This document shows positions 1 through 7,697 of a stretch of DNA of 64,000 bases, piece after piece; positions within the stretch are counted from its first letter, which is position 1, and each line of letters opens with the position of its first letter. The DNA is from Acidobacteriota bacterium. GTDB taxonomy: Bacteria > Actinomycetota > Acidimicrobiia > Acidimicrobiales > Microtrichaceae. A program made the position numbers and the translations under genes. The DNA is taken from positions 41,326-105,325 of the forward strand of contig QEUP01000008.1 in the NCBI GenBank assembly GCA_003577145.1, read 5' to 3'. The notes under the pieces were generated by a model that saw nothing but the letters and a program-made list of their open reading frames with translations, was not told the origin of the DNA and searched no databases.

Positions 1-2
1 TC

Positions 3-23
3 GTGGCTTCGCGGAGGCGGTGA
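3..23 (+). CDS. 3' end of a gene that starts before the window
   Basis: An open frame runs in from the left edge and ends at TGA 21-23. That stop overlaps the GTG start of the ABC permease at 20 in a GTGA arrangement. In drug-exporter operons the gene before such a permease is usually its ABC ATPase, so that is the most likely identity. Only six residues are visible, so this is inferred from context alone. Confidence 0.35.
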   Translation: MASRRR

Positions 24-904
24 TCTCGATGCACACAGATGTCCGAGACCGACCAGAGGCACATGCACCGGCGAAGCAGGATGTCCGGCTCTCCGTCGCC
101 CGCGAGCTGGCCACCACCGGGATGGTCTGGCGGAGGGAGCTCATCCGCTACCGCCGGGCCCGTACCCGCGTGATCACCGGGCTGATGCAACCGATCCTCT
201 ACCTGTTCGTCCTCGGGTACGGGCTCACCCCGCTCGTGGGCGAGACCGCCGGCTTCGACTTCAAGAAGTTCGTGTTCCCGGGGGTCGTCGCCATGAGCGT
301 GGTGACAACCTCGATATTCAGCGCCATCTCGATCGTGTGGGACCGCGAGTTCGGCTTCCTCCGGGAGATGCTCGTCGCGCCCGTCAGCCGTGTCGCGCTC
401 GTGGTCGGCAAAGCACTCGGCGGTGCCACTGTCTCGACGATCCAGGGCGCCATCATGCTCGCGCTCGCCCCGCTCGTCGGCGTGAGGCTCACCCCGACAG
501 TAGTGATCGCGGTGTTCGCCATATCGATGCTGATGGCGTTCTCGATGACATGTTTCGGGGTCTTCTTCGCCAGCCGACTCAAGAAGATCGAGAACTTCCA
601 GGTCGTCATGCAGTTCCTGCTGCTGCCGATGCTTTTCCTGTCGGGTGCGCTGTTCCCGCCCACCGGACTCCCGTCGTGGCTGATGTTCCTCACCCGCATC
701 AACCCCCTCACCTACGCGGTCGACCCGCTCAAGCGGGTGGTCTATGCGGCACAGGACATCCCTGACGCCGCCCTCGAGCGCTTCGATCCGCCACTCGAGG
801 TCTTCGGCTACGCGGTACCGAGTTGGCTCTCGCTCAGCATCGTGATGATGTTCGGTGTGGCGTTCCTCGCCTTGTCCATTCGCTCGTTCGGGAAGGACGA
901 ATGA
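20..904 (+). CDS. ABC-2 type transporter permease (DrrB-like)
   Basis: Integral membrane subunit of an ABC-2 exporter, 294 aa. After a charged N-terminus of about 50 residues it has about six hydrophobic segments. The conserved ABC-2 permease part lies near the middle, with an SGALFPP turn followed by LTRINPLTYAVDPLKR, typical of daunorubicin-resistance/NodJ-type permeases. The GTG at 20 overlaps the preceding stop; ATG at 29 is an alternative start. Its stop overlaps the ATG of the radical-SAM gene at 901 (ATGA), so the two are probably translationally coupled. The exported substrate cannot be told from sequence. Coupling to a maturase gene hints at a modified peptide or protein, but that is only inference. 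Confidence 0.88.
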   Translation: MISMHTDVRDRPEAHAPAKQDVRLSVARELATTGMVWRRELIRYRRARTRVITGLMQPILYLFVLGYGLTPLVGETAGFDFKKFVFPGVVAMSVVTTSIFSAISIVWDREFGFLREMLVAPVSRVALVVGKALGGATVSTIQGAIMLALAPLVGVRLTPTVVIAVFAISMLMAFSMTCFGVFFASRLKKIENFQVVMQFLLLPMLFLSGALFPPTGLPSWLMFLTRINPLTYAVDPLKRVVYAAQDIPDAALERFDPPLEVFGYAVPSWLSLSIVMMFGVAFLALSIRSFGKDE

Positions 905-2223
905 CGCCGGCACGACATCTGGTGGATGTCGTGGTCAAGCCCATCGGACCACGCTGCAACCTGGCCTGCGAGTACTGCTTCTACCTCGACACGGACCACC
1001 TGTTCCCACCCGACGAGCGCTTCCGCATGAGCGAGCAGACCCTGGAGACGTTCGTTCGGGAGAACATCGCCACCCAGCCCGGCCCTCAGGTCAACTTCTT
1101 GTGGCAGGGAGGAGAGCCCACGCTGCTCGGCGTCGAGTTCTTCAGGCACGCCGTGCGGCTGCAGCAGCGCCACCTCCCCGACGGCTGGAGATGCTCGAAC
1201 GCCCTCCAGACCAACGGGACCCTTCTCGACGACGAGTGGTGCCGCTTCCTGAGGGAGAACGACTTCCTGGTCGGCATCAGCATCGACGGTCCTGCGGGGC
1301 TGCACGACCGCTACCGGCGTGATCGCCATGGTCGCCCGACCCATGCCGGCGTGATGGCAGGCCGGCGACTCCTGCACCAGCACGGCGTCGACCACAACGC
1401 CCTCTGCACCGTCAACGCTGTCAACGCCGATCATCCTCTCGAGGTCTACGAGTTCTTCCGGGCGGAGGGCATCGACTGGATCCAGTTCATCCCCATCGTC
1501 GAGCACGAGCGCAAGGTCGTGACCTCCCGGACAGTCAGCCCCGAACAGTGGGGGGACTTCCTCATCGCGATCTTCGACGAGTGGGTCCGTCATGACGTAG
1601 GGCGCATGCATGTGCGGCACTTCGAGGAGTGCCTGCGCGTATGGGCCGGGCTCCCTGCGATGTCATGCGTGATGGCCCGGACCTGCGGCACCGCCTTGGC
1701 GATGGAGCACGACGGGACCGTCTTCTCGTGCGACCACTTCGTCGATGAGGAGCACCGGCTGGGCAACATCGCCGAGCGGCCGCTCCGGGACCTCGCCCGC
1801 CTGCCGACGCAGCAGCGGTTCGGCCTCGCCAAGCACGACGGGCTGGCGCACTCGTGCCAGACATGTGAGGTGCGCTTCGCCTGCTGGGGCGGGTGCCCGA
1901 AGGACCGCATCGCCCCCGACCCTTCGGGTGGCCCCGACCGTGACTGGCTCTGTGAGGGCAACCGGCGGTTCCTGCGCCACGCCGACAAGGCGATGACGGC
2001 CATGGCGGAGCTCTGGCATCAGGGCCGAGACCCCGCGCTGATCATGTCGAAGCTGGCCGAGGAGGAGGCGTTGCGCTGGCGAAGCACCGGCAGGAACGAT
2101 CCCTGCCCGTGCGGCAGCGGCCGCAAGTACAAGATGTGCTGCCTCGGGCACGAGCCGGAAGGCGCGGGGGATCCCCTGACCCCAGCGCCGGCTCAGGTCA
2201 GCTCCCGCCCGCTTCGAGGGTGA
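901..2223 (+). CDS. Radical SAM/SPASM protein, anaerobic sulfatase-maturase family, with C-terminal SEC-C motif
   Basis: 440 aa. The radical SAM motif is C19-x3-C23-x2-C26 (CNLACEYC), preceded by VVKPIGPRCN, which is characteristic of anSME enzymes that convert an active-site Cys/Ser of sulfatases to formylglycine. A Cys-rich SPASM region (CGT, CDHF, CQTC, CWGGCPKD) follows around residues 260-345 and would bind auxiliary Fe-S clusters. Residues 402-414 form a SEC-C zinc motif (C402, C404, C413, C414). ATG 901 is chosen because it overlaps the permease stop; longer starts would run far into that gene. No sulfatase is visible in the window, so the substrate is unknown. The 3' end overlaps the convergent regulator gene by 26 bp. 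Confidence 0.88.
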   Translation: MTPARHLVDVVVKPIGPRCNLACEYCFYLDTDHLFPPDERFRMSEQTLETFVRENIATQPGPQVNFLWQGGEPTLLGVEFFRHAVRLQQRHLPDGWRCSNALQTNGTLLDDEWCRFLRENDFLVGISIDGPAGLHDRYRRDRHGRPTHAGVMAGRRLLHQHGVDHNALCTVNAVNADHPLEVYEFFRAEGIDWIQFIPIVEHERKVVTSRTVSPEQWGDFLIAIFDEWVRHDVGRMHVRHFEECLRVWAGLPAMSCVMARTCGTALAMEHDGTVFSCDHFVDEEHRLGNIAERPLRDLARLPTQQRFGLAKHDGLAHSCQTCEVRFACWGGCPKDRIAPDPSGGPDRDWLCEGNRRFLRHADKAMTAMAELWHQGRDPALIMSKLAEEEALRWRSTGRNDPCPCGSGRKYKMCCLGHEPEGAGDPLTPAPAQVSSRPLRG

Positions 2224-2884
2224 TCTCGAGACGGCAGCCCGCCTGACCGGGATCCTCGGGCGAAAGCGAATCGACGCTCAGCCCGCCCACCTCGGCGACA
2301 AGACCACGGGCTGTGCCAAGGTGCAGCTCACACACCGTTGAGGGATCAGCCCTGGCAACCTCCTCGAAAGGACAGGACCGGAGCACCACCTCAGCCACGC
2401 CCTCGCCCCTCTCCACGACGGGGTCGAAGCCCTGCCTCGTCATCTCCTCCACCACCGCGTCGAGTGGATCGACCTCGGTGTCGCTGCCCGCCACCGAGCG
2501 GCGTCCGGCCCTCTCACCGACCACGACGGGCGGATCACCGCTGCTGATCACCTCGCTCAGCAACAGCGACAACCGCTGGTATGGGCCGGTGGACCCCCAC
2601 CGGCCCTCGGCTGCGGGGTCGAGCACGTACTCGAGACGTGGTCGCCCGGGACCCTTCACCGGCGCTGTTCTCTCCACCAGCAACCCCGCGCCGCACAGCT
2701 TGGCCAGGTGCTGGCGGACCGCGTTGTGGTTGAGTCCCGTGTGATCCGTCAACTCGGCGACACCGACGGGATGATCTGCCGCCCGTACATGGTCGAAGAT
2801 GCGGTAGCGGGTGGGATCACCCAGGGCCCGCGCCTGTCGGCAGAGCAAGGACCCACCCGCGTCGCTCACCCCGGCAGCACTCAT
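2198..2884 (-). CDS. SufR-like winged-helix regulator with C-terminal cysteine cluster
   Basis: 228 aa. Residues about 15-80 form an ArsR-type winged helix (ALGDPTRYRIFDHV, then a recognition helix around HNAVRQHLAKL). The C-terminal half carries the COG2345/SufR pattern: CPFEEVA, VCELHLG, and a further Cys near the end (GCRL). In SufR these ligands bind a [4Fe-4S] cluster, so the protein is probably a repressor sensing Fe-S status or redox/nitrosative stress (family knowledge). It lies 14 bp downstream of, and on the same strand as, the DUF2249 gene. This suggests one transcript read leftwards from the dyad-rich region at 3337-3443, with possible autoregulation there. Confidence 0.8.
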   Translation of the reverse strand: MSAAGVSDAGGSLLCRQARALGDPTRYRIFDHVRAADHPVGVAELTDHTGLNHNAVRQHLAKLCGAGLLVERTAPVKGPGRPRLEYVLDPAAEGRWGSTGPYQRLSLLLSEVISSGDPPVVVGERAGRRSVAGSDTEVDPLDAVVEEMTRQGFDPVVERGEGVAEVVLRSCPFEEVARADPSTVCELHLGTARGLVAEVGGLSVDSLSPEDPGQAGCRLEITLEAGGS

Positions 2885-2898
2885 CGAGTTGGGGGCGG

Positions 2899-3336
2899 TC
2901 AGGCCCGCTCGAAGACGACCCGCCAGTCGCCGCCGTCGAGCTCTTGTGCGGAGTAGTCGAAGCCCTGCTCGGAGAGAACCCCCTCGAGGGGTACGGGCTC
3001 GAAGGGGGCCAGGACGATCAACGCCTCGTCGGGGCCCACCTGCTCGGCAGTGTTCATGATGGCGTCGAAGGGCTCATCACCACGATCGAGGATGGGCCGG
3101 GCGTCCAGCACGTGCGCGCGGCAGATGATGTCGATCTGCCACTCCTCGGGCCCGCTCATCACAGGTGTCCAGTTGAACTGGCTGGTACGGGTGGCGTCGA
3201 GCTGGTACCTGAGCGGCACCGGGTCGTGGTCCACCACGAGGCGCAGCGACTCCCCCGGATCGAGGGAGTCGAGGCGATCGAAGATCGTCTCGTGGCGTAT
3301 CCTCGGCTCGATCTCTCTGACGTCGATGATCTCCAT
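2899..3336 (-). CDS. Tandem DUF2249 domain protein
   Basis: 145 aa, soluble. Two DUF2249 copies are visible. The first, about residues 4-68, starts DVREIEPRIRHETIF and contains LRLVVDHDPVPLRYQL. The second, about 85-143, contains LIVLAPFEPVPLEGVL and ends in WRVVFER. DUF2249 proteins often sit beside nitrite/nitric-oxide metabolism genes and hemerythrin or DUF59 proteins, but their biochemical role is not established. ATG 3336 is preceded by a good ribosome-binding site (GGAGAG on the minus strand near 3342-3347). It is divergent from the membrane protein at 3444 and shares its control region. Confidence 0.82.
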   Translation of the reverse strand: MEIIDVREIEPRIRHETIFDRLDSLDPGESLRLVVDHDPVPLRYQLDATRTSQFNWTPVMSGPEEWQIDIICRAHVLDARPILDRGDEPFDAIMNTAEQVGPDEALIVLAPFEPVPLEGVLSEQGFDYSAQELDGGDWRVVFERA

Positions 3337-3374
3337 CTGGCTCTCTCCGGTCCTGTAGCTGGTTTGTTTCGGGT

Positions 3375-3398
3375 CAAAGGTCCCTTCCCCGACCTTTG
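3375..3398. promoter_or_regulatory. Perfect dyad, 8-bp arms (CAAAGGTC-N8-GACCTTTG)
   Basis: The arms are 3375-3382 and 3391-3398 with an 8-nt spacer. The dyad lies in the 107-bp region between the divergent DUF2249 and HCO-like/DUF59 genes. It is a candidate operator for the SufR-like regulator; the binding protein is inferred. Confidence 0.55.
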
Positions 3399-3406
3399 CA
3401 CGTTTA

Positions 3407-3424
3407 TTCTAGTATCTACTAGAA
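3407..3424. promoter_or_regulatory. Perfect dyad, 7-bp arms (TTCTAGT-ATCT-ACTAGAA)
   Basis: The arms are 3407-3413 and 3418-3424 with a 4-nt spacer. It lies 9 bp right of the first dyad and 19 bp before the ATG at 3444. A -10-like TAGTAT overlaps it at 3410-3415, so a bound regulator would block the rightward promoter. AT-rich against a GC-rich background. Confidence 0.6.
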
Positions 3425-3443
3425 CAACTATGGGAACCAACCA

Positions 3444-5120
3444 ATGACCGTACCCTCACGCACCGTGACCACCGATACGAGCAACGACAGCAAGGCCGAG
3501 GCCCCGAAGACCAGGCGACCCGGTGCCGCGCCCCCGTTGGCGGCCCCGCCTTCGGTGGTGCCTCCACCCTCGGTGCCTTTGACGTTCCTCCTCTTCGCCG
3601 GCGTCGGCCTGGTGGCCTTTGGCCTGGCGGTGTGGTTCGCCGCGGATCGAGCGGTGATCGCGCCGACCCATCCCGGGGTGGTCTCCGCTGTTCACCTCGG
3701 TGTCCTCGCCTTCTTGAGCGTCGCCGTCCTCGGTGCCATGCATCAGTTCGCGCCCGTCGTGTCACGCCGGCCGCTGCGCTCGGTATGGGTTGCGCGGGCG
3801 ACGCTGGTGGCACTCGTGGTCGGCGCCTGGATGCTGCCGAACGGATTCGCTCATGGCCCCGAATCGCTGGTGGTCGCCGGCGGTCTGGTTGCTGCCACCG
3901 GGGTCGCCCTCGCGGTGTGGAACCTCTCTCGACCGCTTGCGGCCCGCGGTGGCGGTGTTCCCCTCAGCGGCCTGCGCCTGTCGGTGACCTTCCTCGTCAT
4001 CACCGTGGCGTTCGGCGTCGTGTTCGCCTTCGACCGCCAGACCGGCTGGTTCGCCTTGTACACCCACCGGGTACTGGCGCACGCCCATCTCGGGTTGCTC
4101 GGCTGGCTCGGGCTCACCTACATCGCGGTGGCCGAGAAGCTGTGGCCCATGTTCTTGCTCTCGCACCGCCCGCGCGCTTCCTCGGGTGCTTGGGCCGTCG
4201 GTCTCGTCGCTGCCGGGACGGCAGTGCTCGCACCCGGCTTGTTGTTCGCCTGGCCTGCGGTGGCGTGGGTCGGCGGGCTCGTCGCTGCCGCCGGACTCAT
4301 AGCCCACATCTTCTCGCTGGTCGCCTCGATCCGTCATCGGCGGCGTGCCCTCGAGTTGCTGCACGCCTTCTTGATCGCCTCGGCGGTGATGCTCGTGGCA
4401 GCGCTGGTGATCGCCGCGCTCGCGGCGGCTTTGCCGGTGACGACCGCGGTCCGCAGCCGTCTGGTGGCCGCCGAGGTGGCCGCCCTGCTGGGCTGGCTGG
4501 GTCTGGCGGTGGTGGGCCACGCCCACAAGATCGTGCCGTTCATCTCCTACACGCGGCTGCGTGCCCGGGGAATCGAGCGAGGCGCCGACGGGCGACCGAT
4601 GCTCTTCGAGGACCTCGCCAACCGGCGGCTGGGCTGGTGCGCGCTGGTGCTGGTGGCCGCCGGGTTCGCCGCAGGCGTACCGGCGCTCATCGTCGGATCA
4701 GCGGAGCTTCTAGCCCTCGGCGGGGTGATGCTGGCCACCGGGGGCCTGGTTGCCACGATGAACCTGGCCATCGGTCCGCTGCGGGCAACTCGGCGCTTCG
4801 CCCCGGCGACCTCCAAACAGCCGGCACGCAGCGCCATCGAGGCCGCCCTGCGCGACGTGTGGGACCCCGAACTGGGAATCGATGTCCTGTCCTTGGGGCT
4901 GGTGTACGACATCCGCACCGACGACGGCCGGGTGGACATCGACATGACGCTCACCACCCCGGGGTGCCCGGTCTCCGAGCAGCTACCCGGAGAGGCCGAG
5001 GCAGCGGTGCGCCGGGCGGTTCCAGCGTCCGATGTCAGCGTCAACCTGGTCTGGGACCCACCCTGGACCCCCGACCGGCTGAGCTCCGAAGCGGCCGAGG
5101 CCCTCGGCTTCCCTCGCTGA
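3444..5120 (+). CDS. Polytopic membrane protein (heme-copper-oxidase subunit I/NnrS-like) fused to a DUF59 domain
   Basis: 558 aa. A proline-rich N-terminus of about 45 residues precedes about 12 hydrophobic segments to residue about 445. Histidines cluster as in heme- or copper-binding membrane proteins: H76, H84, H100, H208, H213, H215 (THRVLAHAHLGLLGW), H241, H359 and H361 (GHAHK). The last ~95 residues form a DUF59/PaaD-type domain (WDPELGIDVLSLGLVYD), including the conserved Cys508 of TTPGCP that Fe-S carrier proteins of this family use. I do not recognise a characterised homologue. A membrane oxidase or nitric-oxide-response protein with its own Fe-S insertion domain is a reasonable guess. 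Divergent from DUF2249; two dyads lie just upstream. Confidence 0.75.
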   Translation: MTVPSRTVTTDTSNDSKAEAPKTRRPGAAPPLAAPPSVVPPPSVPLTFLLFAGVGLVAFGLAVWFAADRAVIAPTHPGVVSAVHLGVLAFLSVAVLGAMHQFAPVVSRRPLRSVWVARATLVALVVGAWMLPNGFAHGPESLVVAGGLVAATGVALAVWNLSRPLAARGGGVPLSGLRLSVTFLVITVAFGVVFAFDRQTGWFALYTHRVLAHAHLGLLGWLGLTYIAVAEKLWPMFLLSHRPRASSGAWAVGLVAAGTAVLAPGLLFAWPAVAWVGGLVAAAGLIAHIFSLVASIRHRRRALELLHAFLIASAVMLVAALVIAALAAALPVTTAVRSRLVAAEVAALLGWLGLAVVGHAHKIVPFISYTRLRARGIERGADGRPMLFEDLANRRLGWCALVLVAAGFAAGVPALIVGSAELLALGGVMLATGGLVATMNLAIGPLRATRRFAPATSKQPARSAIEAALRDVWDPELGIDVLSLGLVYDIRTDDGRVDIDMTLTTPGCPVSEQLPGEAEAAVRRAVPASDVSVNLVWDPPWTPDRLSSEAAEALGFPR

Positions 5121-5137
5121 GCCCGCCCACCGGACGG

Positions 5138-5932
5138 TCAACCGATCTTGGCGCACTGGCCGCCGTCCACCGGCAACAGCGCGCCGGTGATGAAGCCCGC
5201 CTCGTCCGAAGCAAGGAAAAGGGCGGCATGGGCCACGTCCCAGGCGGTGCCCATCTTGTGCCCCAGCGGCACCAGCGAGTCACGCGCAGCGGCCACCTCG
5301 CTGCGGTCGAGGCCGAGCACGGCGGCGAGGGCGTCGACCGCCATGGGGGTGTCCATGAGCCCGGGCAGGATGGCGTTGGCGCGGATGCCGTACTCGGCGT
5401 TGCCGGTGGCCAAAGCGTGCGTCAAGGCGTTCACTCCGGCCTTGGACACCTTGTAGGCGGTCAGCCCCACGGCCGCAACTGCTGCCGCCGAGGAGACGTT
5501 GGTGATGCAGCCATGGCGCTGCTGGCGCATGGTCGGCAGGACGTGCTTGGACGTCAGCCACATGCCCTTGAGGTTGACGTCGAGGATCCTGTCCCACACC
5601 TCCTCGCTCAGCTGCGTCACGCCGGTGTCGCCCGCACCGATCCCCACGTTGTTGTGAAGGACGTCAATCCGCCCGTAGGTGTCAACACAGCACCCGGCGA
5701 GATCACGGCAGTCGGCCTCGCTGGTGACGTCGGCTTCGAAGCAGACCGCCTCGCCTCCCTGTTCCCGGATCATCCTCTCGGTCTCACGGGCAGATTCGAG
5801 GTCACGGTCGGCCAGGACGAGGCGCGCTCCCTCCCGGGCGAAGAGGAGGGCCGTGGCTCGCCCGTTCCCGATCGTCTCGCCCGGTGTCTGGCCGGCCCCC
5901 ACGACGATGGCGACCTTTCCGTCGAGTCTCAT
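5138..5932 (-). CDS. Short-chain dehydrogenase/reductase
   Basis: 264 aa, classical SDR size. The cofactor loop is stretched: GAGQTPGETIGNGRA instead of TGxxxGxG. The adenine-binding Asp is in EADVTS, followed by NNVG (NNAG variant), catalytic Ser in NVSSAA and Y-K-V-S-K. The C-terminus has the LPVDGGQ motif of FabG-like enzymes. ATG 5932 is chosen because GAGAGG lies about 6 nt before it; an open frame continues upstream but has no SDR similarity. Substrate unknown. It lies downstream of the ABC exporter genes on the same strand, separated by a 17-bp inverted repeat. Confidence 0.88.
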   Translation of the reverse strand: MRLDGKVAIVVGAGQTPGETIGNGRATALLFAREGARLVLADRDLESARETERMIREQGGEAVCFEADVTSEADCRDLAGCCVDTYGRIDVLHNNVGIGAGDTGVTQLSEEVWDRILDVNLKGMWLTSKHVLPTMRQQRHGCITNVSSAAAVAAVGLTAYKVSKAGVNALTHALATGNAEYGIRANAILPGLMDTPMAVDALAAVLGLDRSEVAAARDSLVPLGHKMGTAWDVAHAALFLASDEAGFITGALLPVDGGQCAKIG

Positions 5933-5997
5933 GACAGGCACCTCTCGGTTGCGTGTTGGTGTTGTCGCGCCACGGGTAGCGCCGCGGCGTGGCGTTG

Positions 5998-6056
5998 CAT
6001 CCGTTCTTGGCAGCAATACCCCCTCCATGCGCGGGAAACGCTGCCAAGAACGGATG
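5998..6056. repeat. 17-bp perfect inverted repeat with 25-nt spacer
   Basis: The arms are CATCCGTTCTTGGCAGC at 5998-6014 and its exact complement at 6040-6056. They lie in the 164-bp gap between the permease stop (6097) and the SDR start (5932). The loop is long for an intrinsic terminator and there is no T-run. It could be a transcription attenuator, an RNA-processing hairpin or the ends of a tiny mobile element. Confidence 0.7.
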
Positions 6057-6096
6057 GATGCGGCCGACAAGTCGTCGAGTTGCCGCGGTCTCGAGC

Positions 6097-6924
6097 TTAG
6101 GGCCCGAGCAGCCGGCCGAGCCTCACCCCGGCCACCCGCAGGCCCGCGACCCCCATGACGAGCAGGTAGGCGGCCTGGCCGAGTTGAGCCCAACCCACGC
6201 CCCCCAGCACCAGCGCCCGTTCGAGAGCGACTCCCTGGTAGAGGGGGGTGAGCTGGACGACCAGCCGGAGCCCCTCGGGATACTCCGACAAGGGAAAGAA
6301 GATGCCCGAGAACAAGAAGAGCGGAAGGACGACCAGCATCACCAGATCGAAGTCGACCCAGGACCGCATCCAGGTGCTCGCACCCAGCCCGGCGCCGGCG
6401 AAGCCGAACCCGATCAGGACCGCCGCGGGGACCGCCAGTGCCGCCCATGGCGATGCGACCAGCCCGAGCGCCAACATCGCGACCAGGAAGGCTGCCGCGT
6501 AGAACGATCCCCGCAGCAGCGACCAGGTGACCTCCCCGGCGGCGATGTCGCTTGGCCGCAGCGGGGTGGCAAGCATCGCGTTGTAGGTGCCTATGTACTT
6601 GAACCGCACGAAGAAGTTGAAGGTCGTATCCAGGACCGCGCCGTTCATGGCGGCGGCTGCCAACAGGCCGGGGGCCACGAACTCCTCGTAGGGCACCGCG
6701 CCCGCCGGGCCTTCCACCTCGCCCACCAGCGCACCGACACCGACGCCGATCGCCAGCAGGTAGAGGACCGGCTCGGCCAGCCCGGACGCGAACACCAGCC
6801 ACATCCGCCGGTAGGCCCAGGTGTTGCGCTCGACGACTCGCGCCGGGCCCACGACCGACAGCGCACCGGGCAGCGCCCGCACCCATCTCTGCGAGCGCGG
6901 CCGGCGCTCGGTGGTGGCGGTCAT
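6097..6924 (-). CDS. ABC-2 type transporter permease, second subunit
   Basis: 275 aa with about six membrane segments. It has the ABC-2 signature region (FLFSGIFFPLSEYPEGL, then LTPLYQGVALERALVLG) near residues 195-240. The start ATG at 6924 overlaps the stop of the preceding permease gene (ATGA); a longer frame exists but would run into that gene. It is the third gene of a leftward exporter operon (ATPase 7694-8635, permease 6921-7697, this permease). It is similar in length and plan to its neighbour, so the two probably form a heterodimeric membrane channel. Confidence 0.88.
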   Translation of the reverse strand: MTATTERRPRSQRWVRALPGALSVVGPARVVERNTWAYRRMWLVFASGLAEPVLYLLAIGVGVGALVGEVEGPAGAVPYEEFVAPGLLAAAAMNGAVLDTTFNFFVRFKYIGTYNAMLATPLRPSDIAAGEVTWSLLRGSFYAAAFLVAMLALGLVASPWAALAVPAAVLIGFGFAGAGLGASTWMRSWVDFDLVMLVVLPLFLFSGIFFPLSEYPEGLRLVVQLTPLYQGVALERALVLGGVGWAQLGQAAYLLVMGVAGLRVAGVRLGRLLGP

Positions 6925-7697
6925 GGCGCAAGCCTCCTCTTGAAGGTCCGCACACCTACCGCCGAGCCAGCGGCGATCACCGCGAGCAGGACGAGGACAT
7001 GGACGAGGATCGCCGGAGCGCTCCCTTGCCCTGTCGTCGCCGCCCGGCACAGCTCCACGCCGTGCCACAGGGGTGAGAGGGCGGCCAGCGGCTGGAGCCA
7101 GGACGGGAGCTGCTCCACGGGGAAGAAGGTGCCGGAGAACAAGAACAAAGGCTGGACGACCAACCGCATGATCGGGCCGAAGGTGAGATCAGTGTCCTGG
7201 GTGGCGGCGTAGGCAGAGAGCGGTGCGGCGAAGGCGACCGCCGTGAGCACGGCGGCAGGGATGGCCAGCGGAGCCCACGCCGACACCACCCCACCGAGGA
7301 GCGCGGCGACGGCAAGGAACACCGATGACGACAAGATGATGCGTATCGCGACCCACGTCACATGGCCACCGAAGATGGCGGCCACACCCAGGGGCGTCGC
7401 CAGCATTCCATGGAACGTCCGGAGCCACTTGGTGCCGGCCATGATCGGCCAGAGGGACTCCCCCGTGGCGGTCTGCATCACACTGGCTGCCAGCAGGCCC
7501 GGCGTGACGAACACCAGATAGCTGAGACCGTCGACTTCACCCGAGCTCTTGTCGACGAGCCCGCCGAGGCCGAGGCCGATCGCCGCCAGGAACATCAGCG
7601 GCGCGAGAAACGCCGAGAAGACCGAGCCTCGCCACACCCTGCGATAGACACGCGACTGCCGCTCGACGACGCGTCCGACCATGGTGAGGGCGGTCAC
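6921..7697 (-). CDS. ABC-2 type transporter permease, first subunit
   Basis: 258 aa. It has six predicted membrane segments and the ABC-2 permease pattern FLFSGTFFPVEQLPSWLQ with LSPLWHGVELCR near residues 175-205. GTG 7697 overlaps the ATPase stop in a GTGA arrangement; ATG 7682 is an alternative. It pairs with the ATPase upstream and the second permease downstream in a DrrA-DrrB-like exporter. Substrate unknown; a drug, lipid or glycolipid is usual for the family. Confidence 0.87.
   Translation of the reverse strand: MTALTMVGRVVERQSRVYRRVWRGSVFSAFLAPLMFLAAIGLGLGGLVDKSSGEVDGLSYLVFVTPGLLAASVMQTATGESLWPIMAGTKWLRTFHGMLATPLGVAAIFGGHVTWVAIRIILSSSVFLAVAALLGGVVSAWAPLAIPAAVLTAVAFAAPLSAYAATQDTDLTFGPIMRLVVQPLFLFSGTFFPVEQLPSWLQPLAALSPLWHGVELCRAATTGQGSAPAILVHVLVLLAVIAAGSAVGVRTFKRRLAP

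Noticed and set aside
3632..6100. Very long forward open frame across the HCO-like gene and the SDR gene
   Set aside because: It is an out-of-frame reading of GC-rich coding DNA, Arg/Pro/Ala-rich and without any domain, whereas the overlapping frames encode recognisable proteins.
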